From an uncultured Sphingobium sp. (GTDB taxonomy: Bacteria > Pseudomonadota > Alphaproteobacteria > Sphingomonadales > Sphingomonadaceae): a stretch of 33,047 nucleotides of DNA. Of the stretch, positions 15,803 to 22,684 are shown one piece after another. A program made the translations under genes and the position numbers. Numbering within the stretch: the stretch's first letter is position 1; each line of letters starts with the position of its first letter. The stretch spans positions 1-33,047 of the forward strand of contig CAMLFF010000002.1 in assembly GCA_946479185.1 (NCBI GenBank), given 5' to 3'. The notes under the pieces were generated by a model. It ran no database searches. It saw only the letters and a program-made list of their open reading frames with translations, and was not told the DNA's origin.

Positions 15803-18043
15803 TCAATCCTCGTCGTCATCAAAGCCGCTGCGGCGGGCGGCCGCGCCCTTACCGGCCAGCGCTTCCATCTGCCTGCGCACTTCCTCGGCAATGGACCGGG
15901 CGGATTGACCGGGAGCGGCGACGATCGTGATCGACACCGGGCCTAGTCCAGCAAGCGCGCCGCCCGCACCGCCACCCGGTGACGCGCCTGATGCGCCGCC
16001 CCCAGCTCCATGCAGGCGCTCCATCGCGGGCAAAGCCAGTCGCACCTGCCCTACCCTATCCGCCATACTCTGTGCGGCAGCAGCGGCAGCCGGGGAGCCT
16101 TGCGCGATTCCCAACGCCAGACCGCCCGCGATATGCCCACCCAGCCCCATGAACACGCGGCTTGGGCTGCGAATGCCGAGGATGCCTTTGAACCAGCTGA
16201 CCACTTTGCCAGCAACGCCCGTGATCATGGATTTGATGGCGCTCAGCCGGGAGGAAATGCCGCCGATAAGGCCCTGCATCAGGTGCGCACCCGCCTGTGC
16301 AAACTGGACATGCAGCCCGAGGAACCAAGCCAACCCTGTGTTGAAAGCGCCTTTGACCTTGGCGATTCCGCTCCAGAAGGCCGCTTTGATCACGTCCCAA
16401 TGTTTGTAGATCATATAACCGGCATAGCCGAGCGCAGCGACGATCAGCAGGATCCCGGCGACGATGGGGTTGGCAATCAGCAATACGCCGAGCCGGAGGA
16501 TCCCGCTGCCGAGGAACATCGCGGCAATGCGGATTTTGCCCAGCATGCCGACCAACATCGGCCCGTTCGTCATCACGAAGCCAAAGACGCGCGCCATCGG
16601 TCCGAGGAAAGATCCAAATACGAACTGCAACGCGCCCAAGCCAACCCGCAAAAGCGCTGCCCCTGCAAACAGGGAGACAAGTGTTTTGGTCAGCTGTGGG
16701 TTCGCCTTCGTCCACACGCCGACTTGCCCCGCAAAAGATGCGAGCGCTTTTGCTCCTTCGACCAGCGGCGGCAACAGCACTGGTCCGAGGATGATTGCGA
16801 GCTGCTGGAGATTGCCGACCATGCTGCGCACTTGCACAGCCGCATCTTCAGATCGACGGGCAAATGCCGCATCAACAGCGCCGTTGCTGGCCAGCGCTTC
16901 TGCCCTGATTTTCCGATATTCATCCATGTTCTGGATAAGCGGGCGCAATGCCGACTGAGCCTGTGAATCTCCGAACAGGAAACTGAGGCGGGACAGGTCA
17001 CCATCGAGCGTCTTGTTTGTCAGTTCGGCAATCGCTTCGAGAGGCGTCTTTCCTTGGGCATAGGCGCGCTTCAGCGCAGCGGGCAGATCCACGCCGAATT
17101 TCTGGAACTTGTCGATGGTCTCTTTGGTATTGATCTTGGCCATCAAGTTTTGGAGATTGGTTGCAGCACTCGCGGAATCGCCGGTCCCTTTGCGCGCGAT
17201 CTGCGCCGCTGCCGCCAGATCCGCCACAGCTGCAACGCCTTTTTGACCAAAGGCTTGCGCCTGCGCCGTCAGCGCTGGAAAATATTGCGCCATATCCTTG
17301 ATCTCGAATGCACCGGCATTGCCCGCTGCCGCCATGATCTCCAACGCCTTAGCGGTTTCCGAAATGGGCACTTTCAAGCTGCTGAAATTGGAATTGGATG
17401 CAGCGGCGAGGTCGGCAATCTCTGCACGATATGCGGTCGCCACCTTGCCAATTGGCGCGATCATCTGGGTGGCCTGCTGTGGCGACATGCCGAAACCCGC
17501 AAGCACATCCACGCCCGCGCGCATACTCTCCGGCAACTGCTTTGCGGCGGTTGCGGCTGCAAGAATATTGTTCTGCATAGCGGCTGTCGCTTGTCTCGAC
17601 AGGTCCGCTTTCAGGGCAATGTCCGTCATGCCAGACTGAAAATCCGCCGCGCCCTTCCCAGCGATGATCAACGGCGCCAGCATCGCCGCCCCGCCGATCA
17701 TGTTGCTTTGGCCGGACGCTTTCAACGCCTCGCCCTTGGCGCTCATTTTTTCGACCTGGCTCTGAATCTTGAGCAGGCGCACCTGCTCCTCCATCTCACG
17801 GTTGGTCTTAGCGATCTGCGCGCGCAGTGAGACTTCCCGCTCCATCAGCCCGGTCACATTGCCGCTCGTGCCCGCCAGTTCGGTCTGGACGCCGCGCAGC
17901 TCACGATCCAGATCGCGCGCCTCCCGCTTCATGCCCGCCAAGCGCTCGCCGCCGGTTTGCGCCAGCCCGACGATGCCCTTGAGAGCGCCGGAAAGCTTGT
18001 CCGCACTAGCGAAGCTCACGACGAGGCGCAGCAAATTGCTCAT
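15803..18043 (-). CDS. T: Tail tape measure protein (P2 gpT-like)
   Basis: A 746-aa tape measure protein that sets tail length and lies in the tail lumen. A coiled-coil N-terminus (RELRGVQTELAGTS, later LMEREVSLRAQIAKTNREM) is followed by the TP901-type core around 120-370 (GKGAADFQSGMTDIALKADL). Hydrophobic segments at about 445-560, including the NPIVAGILLIVAALGYAGYM stretch, suit membrane interaction during DNA entry. The SRVFMGLGGHIAGGLALGI motif near the C-terminus is common in tape measures. P2 gpT is 815 aa. It lies directly downstream of E/E', the standard place. Confidence 0.95.
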   Translation of the reverse strand: MSNLLRLVVSFASADKLSGALKGIVGLAQTGGERLAGMKREARDLDRELRGVQTELAGTSGNVTGLMEREVSLRAQIAKTNREMEEQVRLLKIQSQVEKMSAKGEALKASGQSNMIGGAAMLAPLIIAGKGAADFQSGMTDIALKADLSRQATAAMQNNILAAATAAKQLPESMRAGVDVLAGFGMSPQQATQMIAPIGKVATAYRAEIADLAAASNSNFSSLKVPISETAKALEIMAAAGNAGAFEIKDMAQYFPALTAQAQAFGQKGVAAVADLAAAAQIARKGTGDSASAATNLQNLMAKINTKETIDKFQKFGVDLPAALKRAYAQGKTPLEAIAELTNKTLDGDLSRLSFLFGDSQAQSALRPLIQNMDEYRKIRAEALASNGAVDAAFARRSEDAAVQVRSMVGNLQQLAIILGPVLLPPLVEGAKALASFAGQVGVWTKANPQLTKTLVSLFAGAALLRVGLGALQFVFGSFLGPMARVFGFVMTNGPMLVGMLGKIRIAAMFLGSGILRLGVLLIANPIVAGILLIVAALGYAGYMIYKHWDVIKAAFWSGIAKVKGAFNTGLAWFLGLHVQFAQAGAHLMQGLIGGISSRLSAIKSMITGVAGKVVSWFKGILGIRSPSRVFMGLGGHIAGGLALGIAQGSPAAAAAAQSMADRVGQVRLALPAMERLHGAGGGASGASPGGGAGGALAGLGPVSITIVAAPGQSARSIAEEVRRQMEALAGKGAAARRSGFDDDED

Positions 18044-18047
18044 GGGA

Positions 18048-18179
18048 TCATCCCTTCCCGGACTTGTTCAAGGCGTTCCATGTGCGGACGGCGGCGTTGC
18101 GCCATTGGGCGAGCTGCTCGATGGTCATCGCTGCCAGCTCCGAATGGGGCCAGTGGAAGATGGCAGCGATCTCGGCCAT
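18048..18179 (-). CDS. E': P2 gpE'-type small tail assembly protein
   Basis: A 43-codon frame starting MAEIAAIFHWPHSELAAMTI, matching the short GpE family with the HWP...L....L..W signature. Its ATG shares a base with the stop of E (TGATG), but the frame is also open upstream through the T7 slippery run in E, so its main product is probably the E+E' fusion of about 153 aa. Such chaperones assist assembly of the tube around the tape measure, whose gene follows immediately. Confidence 0.8.
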   Translation of the reverse strand: MAEIAAIFHWPHSELAAMTIEQLAQWRNAAVRTWNALNKSGKG

Positions 18180-18508
18180 CAGCTCCCCAGCATCTCCGAG
18201 ATCTGCTTGCGCTGCCCCGAGGTCAGAAAAAAATCAAAGATGGCGCTCCCGAATGCAGCCAGATCCTCGACCTCCAGCGCTTCCACTTCCTGCTGCACAA
18301 GCGCTGGCTCGGAGATGCGCGGGATCAACGTAATGAGGGAGCCGACATCGGATTGCCCGATGGCCTGCAATGTGAGGCCGCGCAGCTCGCCAGCCTTTGG
18401 CTTCCGGACGGTGACGCTCTCGATCTTGAGTTCACCGCGCGTGATGGGGTTTTCAAGGGTGACCGTCTTTGCGCGGTCGGCAATGGCGGGGCTGGTCTGG
18501 TCATTCAT
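18179..18508 (-). CDS. E: P2-like tail assembly chaperone E
   Basis: A 109-aa homologue of P2 gpE (phage tail assembly protein family), with AKTVTLENPITRGELKIESV, then VRKPKAGELRGLTLQAI, a highly typical core. The start at 18508 is preferred over an upstream Met at 18565 that would lie in the intergenic hairpin. Near its 3' end GAT-TTT-TTT-CTG contains the heptamer T-TTT-TTT in the reading phase needed for -1 slippage into E'. Confidence 0.9.
   Translation of the reverse strand: MNDQTSPAIADRAKTVTLENPITRGELKIESVTVRKPKAGELRGLTLQAIGQSDVGSLITLIPRISEPALVQQEVEALEVEDLAAFGSAIFDFFLTSGQRKQISEMLGS
18227..18233 (-). promoter_or_regulatory. Programmed -1 ribosomal frameshift site joining E and E'
   Basis: Seven consecutive T (minus strand) read as GAT TTT TTT CTG give an ideal X-XXY-YYZ heptamer, T-TTT-TTT. 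After a -1 slip the frame continues TCT GAC CTC GGG and stays open through the E' ATG to its stop at 18048. P2 uses the related T-TTT-TTG at the same place. Confidence 0.85.
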
Positions 18509-18541
18509 GCGGATTTCCTTGAAGCGGATAGATAGTCCCCG

Positions 18542-18572
18542 CCCCGGCGCGTCCGCATCATGCACGCCGGGG
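18542..18572. terminator. GC-rich hairpin between FII and E, possible attenuator
   Basis: CCCCGGCG (18542-18549) pairs with CGCCGGGG (18565-18572) across a 15-base loop in the 78-base gap between the tube gene and E. There is no T-tract. It could reduce read-through, setting high tube against low chaperone expression, or protect an mRNA 3' end. Confidence 0.45.
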
Positions 18573-18586
18573 CGAAGCTGGTTGGA

Positions 18587-19096
18587 TCAGATCCCGAGGA
18601 TGGCGCGCATTTGCGACAGGCGATCAACGCCGTTGACGCGGAAGATCATGTTGGGAATGTCGATCTCGATGATAACGACGCCGTTGACGCTGAGCTTGTA
18701 ATAGCTGGCGACGGTCTTGATCGTCTCTTCGCTCTTGTTGCCCGCTTGTCCGGTGCCAGGCGCAATCTCCTGATGCCGCCCGCGCACGAGGATCTCGACT
18801 GCTTTGAACAGTCCGGTGCCATCATCCTGATAGGCACCCACCCAACGGATCATCTCGGCGTCGTGCGTTACGGCCCCATAGCCGTTATAAACGGCTGTGA
18901 TGTGGCCTCCAGCCTTCCACTCGAATTCGATTTTCTCCTGCCCCATATCAATCGAGACTTCGCCATCCATACCCGCACCGCGATAGTCCTCCATCTTGCG
19001 GGCCAGCGTGGGAATCGTGACTTCCTGAATTAGCCCCACGTAGCTGGTGCCGTTGTGGAACATGTTCATGTTCTTGAGGATCGCGGGTAGCGACAT
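18587..19096 (-). CDS. FII: Major tail tube protein (P2 gpFII-like)
   Basis: A 169-aa tail tube protein (P2 FII is 172 aa). The opening PAILKNMNMFHNGTSYVGLI, then TIPTLARKMEDYRGAGMDG, is diagnostic of the FII family. It forms the inner tube of the contractile tail. It follows the sheath gene by 35 bases in the usual FI-FII order. Confidence 0.95.
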   Translation of the reverse strand: MSLPAILKNMNMFHNGTSYVGLIQEVTIPTLARKMEDYRGAGMDGEVSIDMGQEKIEFEWKAGGHITAVYNGYGAVTHDAEMIRWVGAYQDDGTGLFKAVEILVRGRHQEIAPGTGQAGNKSEETIKTVASYYKLSVNGVVIIEIDIPNMIFRVNGVDRLSQMRAILGI

Positions 19097-19131
19097 CGTT
19101 CAATCCTTTCGTGTGCGGTCTTGCGCGGCGA

Positions 19132-20241
19132 TCAGCTCAGCTGGTCGGCAATGTTGGCGTAGAAGCGGTCGGTGATGCGCTGGTTGAGCATGATCGCCTC
19201 TGCAGGTGCGCAGGCGGTATATTCATAATCGATGTTCACGCTGCCAGCGGCGAGCGAGCTGGCCGGATTGGCGCTTGCATCAAACCAGCAGCGTGCGCCG
19301 ACGATGCGTCCCTGCGTCTGCAGCTGACGGAACCGGGCGTTGATCGTCTCAACGATATCTTTCACAAGGCCACCCGTGATCGGCTTGTCTATCGCCCAGA
19401 GCAGGCCTTGGGCGATCTCGTCCTGAAGCACCTGCGCGGTGCGCACCACGCTCTCAAAAGCGAACAGCGGTTCATCCGAACAAGTGCGGTTGCCCCAAAA
19501 GCGGAAGCCGTCCGCTCGGATCAGCGTGGTGACATCGGCATCATTCAGCAGCGATGCGGTCGTCGCGCCGCCGAGCAGGTCGAAATCGATCGGCGGGGCA
19601 ATGCCGGTCACGCCGTTGACCGCGACGTTCGAGAGCGTCTTGTGCCAGCCCGTTTCCTGATCGATGCGCGCCCGCAAGCCTAGCGCGCGAGCAACTGCGC
19701 TGCCTTCAAAGTCCGTGAATTCCGGCCAGATGAGCATGAGCTCGCGCGCGCCGAAGCTTTCGCGGAAGGTGACGATATCGGTCTCGTCATCGCCTGTTGC
19801 TGCCGCGTAGAGGAAGCCGCGCAGCTTTTGAGCGATCGTGACCAAGCCGGTGATCACGGGCGCTGTATCGAGGCCGGGGGCGCCAAGAATGCGCGGGCGA
19901 ACGCCTAGCGTGCTTTCGGCAAGACGTAGCTTTTCGGCACCCGCCAGCACATTGGCATTGGTCCCCGCATCATCGTTGCCGGGGGCTACGCGCACCACCA
20001 CGATAAATGGGCTGCACTGATCGTCAATGGCATCCAGCACCTTGGCGAGTGTGCCCGTGGCGCCTGCCTTGGGGATAGCGGCAGACACATCCGTGATGAG
20101 GACCGGCTCATTGAGCGGGAAAGCACCCGCAGTCGCGTCTGGCGCGGTCGCGACGAGGCCGATGATCGCCGTGGACAGGGCAGTGATGGCGCGAACGCCA
20201 GTGTTCAGCTCGGTTACTTTGATGCCGTGGACGATGGGCAT
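19132..20241 (-). CDS. FI: Tail sheath protein (P2 gpFI-like)
   Basis: A 369-aa contractile sheath protein (396 aa in P2). The opening VHGIKVTELNTGVRAITALS is followed by FPLNEPVLITDVSAAIPKAG, then SCxxPRILGAPGLDT-like GVRPRILGAPGLDT and GARELMLIWPEF, all typical P2 FI phrases. The C-terminus with IDYEYTACAPAEAIMLNQRI forms the sheath interlock. It follows W by 12 bases in the same operon. Confidence 0.95.
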   Translation of the reverse strand: MPIVHGIKVTELNTGVRAITALSTAIIGLVATAPDATAGAFPLNEPVLITDVSAAIPKAGATGTLAKVLDAIDDQCSPFIVVVRVAPGNDDAGTNANVLAGAEKLRLAESTLGVRPRILGAPGLDTAPVITGLVTIAQKLRGFLYAAATGDDETDIVTFRESFGARELMLIWPEFTDFEGSAVARALGLRARIDQETGWHKTLSNVAVNGVTGIAPPIDFDLLGGATTASLLNDADVTTLIRADGFRFWGNRTCSDEPLFAFESVVRTAQVLQDEIAQGLLWAIDKPITGGLVKDIVETINARFRQLQTQGRIVGARCWFDASANPASSLAAGSVNIDYEYTACAPAEAIMLNQRITDRFYANIADQLS

Positions 20242-20253
20242 GGTTCAATCCTT

Positions 20254-20595
20254 TCAGAGCGCAATGGAGAGCGAGAATGGAGGGCCGGAAGGCGCATCAA
20301 CGAGCGCGCCCTCGATCAGGAGTGAAAGCCCGCCGGTCGCGTCTCCCGTTCCAACCGCGATGCGGGAGAGCTTCACGCGCGGTTCCCAGCGAGCGATGGC
20401 CCCAGCGCTGGCCGCAGCGATAAGCTGGCGGGTCGCGGCATTCAGTGGCGCATCGATCAGCTCGAACAGGCGAGAGCCATAATGGCGGCGCATGACGCGC
20501 GATCCGATTGGCGTGGTGAGAATATCAGCGATCGACTGCGCGATATGCGCCACGCCATCGATGCGCTTGCCGGTGTTGCGATCCATCCCGCTCAT
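20254..20595 (-). CDS. W: Baseplate protein W (P2 gpW / T4 gp25-like)
   Basis: A 113-aa baseplate wedge protein of the gpW/gp25 lysozyme-like family. QSIADILTTPIGSRVMRRHY is the signature segment with the conserved RxMRxxYGS. P2 gpW is 115 aa. It overlaps V by ATGA and precedes the sheath gene. Confidence 0.93.
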   Translation of the reverse strand: MSGMDRNTGKRIDGVAHIAQSIADILTTPIGSRVMRRHYGSRLFELIDAPLNAATRQLIAAASAGAIARWEPRVKLSRIAVGTGDATGGLSLLIEGALVDAPSGPPFSLSIAL

Positions 20596-21119
20596 ACTGG
20601 CCCGCCCGTCTGCGCGGCCCCGGCCTGCACACCGCTATGTTTGTGGGATTTGAGGCTGATGCCACCCGCCAGAACATCCTCGCTCGCATTGAGCGTGCCG
20701 GTGATGTTGACCGGGCCTGTGATGCTAAGGCCCTGCGGCGCGGAGATTGTGCAGCTGCCACCTGCCAGCGTGATCGCCAGATCGTGGGACTGCGGATCGT
20801 AAACGATCGTGGTTCCGTCTGGCATCTGTATGACAGCTTTGCCATCGTTCGCAGGCGCGGGGAAATTGGTCGAAAATAGCCCGCGCAGAATAACCGCGTG
20901 CGCAATGTCACCTTCCGGGCACAGCACCAGCACTTGCTCGCCCACGCCCGGCGGGCACCAGCTGCGATATGCGCCAGCCATTTCCAGCCAAGGGCATGGC
21001 GGCGACAGCACATCGCCGAGCTTAACGGTTGCACGCGCAGACGCCAGATCGACCGTCTCGATCGTGCCGAGACGGCAGAGGTCGCCAATCAGGCCGGAGG
21101 TATCATCGCGCTGTGCCAT
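20592..21119 (-). CDS. V: Baseplate spike protein V (P2 gpV-like)
   Basis: A 175-aa baseplate assembly/spike protein. An N-terminal OB-fold-like part (LGTIETVDLASARATVKLGD, then PPGVGEQVLVLCPEGD) is followed by a beta-prism region and a C-terminal HKHSGVQ. The HxH near the tip matches the iron-binding apex of P2-type spikes that pierce the outer membrane. The start at 21119 is preferred (GGAAG six bases upstream); the Met at 21131 is an alternative. It is the first gene of the leftward V-to-D tail operon, with the Ogr-type palindrome 46 bases or more upstream. Confidence 0.93.
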   Translation of the reverse strand: MAQRDDTSGLIGDLCRLGTIETVDLASARATVKLGDVLSPPCPWLEMAGAYRSWCPPGVGEQVLVLCPEGDIAHAVILRGLFSTNFPAPANDGKAVIQMPDGTTIVYDPQSHDLAITLAGGSCTISAPQGLSITGPVNITGTLNASEDVLAGGISLKSHKHSGVQAGAAQTGGPV

Positions 21120-21164
21120 GCCGACTTCCATCGGAGGTCTGGAGACATTTCTACAGTGCGCGCG

Positions 21165-21187
21165 CTTGTGAACGGGCGCTTCACAAG
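21165..21187 (-). promoter_or_regulatory. Palindromic late-promoter element upstream of V (putative Ogr box)
   Basis: CTTGTGAA (21165-21172) and TTCACAAG (21180-21187) form a perfect 8-bp inverted repeat around 7 bases. On the minus strand the sequence continues CGCGCG and then TAGAAA (21148-21153), a possible -10. A near-identical copy precedes J. P2 Ogr sites have the form TGT-N12-ACA; here it is TGT-N13-ACA. Confidence 0.65.
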
Positions 21188-21240
21188 ATCAATGCAAACC
21201 CAAGCGTTGATCAAGCTTTAAGCGATGGCTTCAACAGTCG

Positions 21241-21816
21241 TTATTGAGGCTTTGGTGGGAACAATGATGCAACTTGCGCTTCTCCAGCAGTCACATTGGC
21301 TGCTGGAGATGGCTGCCCGGTCAACTTTTCTAATGCTGCCGTTCGCTCCAATTCTCTCCACCGGCTTTCGTCGCGAAGTGCGTTCGGATAATAGACCCGA
21401 CCAAAGTCATCGATGCGAAGCTTGTCGCCAATGCCGAGAGAATTAGCCATCTCACGCAAAAGCTTGCGTAGCCGCTCATCAAGCACGTGGGATGGCGAAA
21501 TCGGACTGGCGTTGAAAGCGTTATAAAGCTCGGACCACGCCTCTCTAACTTCGGGCGTATCTGAAAAGGCAACGTCAATTGAATTGAGCGCTTTCACTCC
21601 CTCGGCAGAATAGATCTCTGCCCGTTCCTGCATGATTTGCGAAAAAACATTCAGCTTAAAGCGTCGATTGTCAGTCGCTGATTCTGCGGCGCGCCGGAGG
21701 GTCTCAGCCATTTTCGCTGCCGCCATAGGACCACGCCAAGTCGCGACTCCAGCTGCGATTGCAGCCACTGCGCTCAAGAAAGCAGCGACAGCCGCCGGAT
21801 CCGTCCAAGCGCTCAT
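21241..21816 (-). CDS. Membrane-anchored protein, DUF6680-like, accessory gene
   Basis: A 191-aa protein with one N-terminal hydrophobic helix (AAVAAFLSAVAAIAAGVATW) and a soluble helical domain. The stretch VFSQIMQERAEIYSAEGVKA, then LNSIDVAFSDTPEVREAWSE, resembles the DUF6680 group of membrane proteins of unknown function, as I remember it. It is visibly lower in G+C than the tail genes around it. Together with the next gene it forms a two-gene cassette (ATGA overlap) inserted between the fibre region and V, typical of a moron that may act on the host or exclude other phages. Function unknown. Confidence 0.7.
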   Translation of the reverse strand: MSAWTDPAAVAAFLSAVAAIAAGVATWRGPMAAAKMAETLRRAAESATDNRRFKLNVFSQIMQERAEIYSAEGVKALNSIDVAFSDTPEVREAWSELYNAFNASPISPSHVLDERLRKLLREMANSLGIGDKLRIDDFGRVYYPNALRDESRWRELERTAALEKLTGQPSPAANVTAGEAQVASLFPPKPQ

Positions 21817-22166
21817 TGCGAAGCGCTCAGCGACCGTAGTTTCTTGAGGCGGAGATTCACCGGACCAAGGGGCGTTTCTATTCTGTGGAAATCTTGCTCT
21901 GTGAAATTCAGAGGTAGTGCCAGCTTAACCACGTAGTTCATTCCTCCGGGGCCAGTAGAAGCCCCCTGAACCACTGTGATTTGCCCTGGCACTGCAACCG
22001 AAACGTCGCCGACGTGGCCGCTGTCGGTAGTCTCATATTTTCCATCAAAGGTGACGCCAGCTGCGTCTGACCCCGCGATAGTACCGTTTAGAAATGTGAA
22101 CATTGCGAGGCCGTTGCCGCTCTCGCCAGCCATGAAGCCTATATAAATTCCATCAATCAATGCCAT
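21813..22166 (-). CDS. Beta-rich accessory protein, GrlR-like
   Basis: A 117-aa protein. The pattern ALIDGIYIGFMAGESGNGLA, then FLNGTIAGSDAAGVTFDGKY, resembles the small lipocalin-like GrlR family (GIY..F.....G.G.....G...G.D.....G.Y). GrlR proteins bind a partner regulator in enterobacterial pathogens, but many homologues of unknown role exist. The start at 22166 has GGGGGA six bases upstream. It is transcribed ahead of, and overlaps, the membrane-protein gene, so the two may form a functional pair. Confidence 0.6.
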   Translation of the reverse strand: MALIDGIYIGFMAGESGNGLAMFTFLNGTIAGSDAAGVTFDGKYETTDSGHVGDVSVAVPGQITVVQGASTGPGGMNYVVKLALPLNFTEQDFHRIETPLGPVNLRLKKLRSLSASQ

Positions 22167-22230
22167 GTTATCCCCCATAGAGGAATAGTGCCAACAATTC
22201 GAAGCTTCGGCTAGTCTGATCGTGCTGTGT

Positions 22231-22389
22231 TCAAGCCAATAGCAATTGCGCGCACGCCAAGGCGCCCATCATGAACGGGCCATCATCACGCTGCCCTGCC
22301 CTGATCTCGCTCAGAAATTGGCGATTATCAAACCCGCGTCTTTCCAGCTCTCGCGCGACGGCGTCACGAATTTCATCAATACGTTCCAT
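22231..22389 (-). CDS. SOS-controlled small prophage protein (52 aa), candidate antirepressor
   Basis: It begins MERIDEIRDAVARELERRGF and is helical and charged, ending in a hydrophobic GALACAQLLLA; no family recognised. The start at 22389 has GGGAG seven bases upstream. Its promoter (TTGACC, 17 bases, TCATAT) contains a LexA box (GTTC-CTCATAT-GTTC), so it should be switched on by DNA damage. In the P2 relative 186 the LexA-controlled gene tum encodes an antirepressor that induces the prophage. A similar role is a hypothesis resting on regulation only. Confidence 0.6.
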   Translation of the reverse strand: MERIDEIRDAVARELERRGFDNRQFLSEIRAGQRDDGPFMMGALACAQLLLA

Positions 22390-22405
22390 CACATTCTCCC
22401 GAAAA

Positions 22406-22420
22406 GAACATATGAGGAAC
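22406..22420 (-). promoter_or_regulatory. LexA (SOS) box of alphaproteobacterial type
   Basis: On the minus strand, GTTC-CTCATAT-GTTC is an exact GTTC-N7-GTTC direct repeat, the operator recognised by alphaproteobacterial LexA. It covers the -10 hexamer TCATAT (22410-22415), which stands 17 bases from a -35 TTGACC (22433-22438). Confidence 0.8.
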
Positions 22421-22438
22421 ACTGCACGATTCGGTCAA
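22410..22438 (-). promoter_or_regulatory. Promoter of the SOS-controlled small gene
   Basis: -35 TTGACC (22433-22438), a 17-base spacer and -10 TCATAT (22410-22415), followed by a short leader with GGGAG and the ATG at 22389. The LexA box overlaps the -10. Confidence 0.6.
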
Positions 22439-22446
22439 CGGGAAAA

Positions 22447-22683
22447 TCAGGCTGGATCTGCGCGGATGACGCCGCAAGCGACCTTCTCGACAACACCCCG
22501 CGCAACATCCTCGACGCGCTTGCGGGTCGCAACGCGGTCATAGCTGCCATCCTCCTTCAGCACCGCATTGACGGTTCGCTTGTGCACAATCACGCCGATC
22601 GTGAAGGTGACTGGCACGACCTGTGCGGCGCTATCGAACGTCCCAATCTTGAACGTCGCAGCGTTGGTTTCGTCCCCTGCCAT
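22447..22683 (-). CDS. Small protein downstream of the tail fibre, unknown
   Basis: A 78-aa, beta-rich N-terminal sequence (AATFKIGTFDSAAQVVPVTF) with a charged helical C-terminus (DRVATRKRVEDVARGVVEKV). The start has AGGAG a few bases upstream and lies one base past the fibre stop, so it is probably co-translated. In many phages the gene after the fibre encodes an assembly chaperone, but no such family signature is visible here. Confidence 0.65.
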   Translation of the reverse strand: MAGDETNAATFKIGTFDSAAQVVPVTFTIGVIVHKRTVNAVLKEDGSYDRVATRKRVEDVARGVVEKVACGVIRADPA

Positions 22684-22684
22684 G

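Noticed and set aside
21282..21308. 9-bp inverted repeat CTCCAGCAG/CTGCTGGAG
   Set aside because: It lies inside the coding end of the DUF6680-like gene with no T-tract; probably chance or codon-driven.
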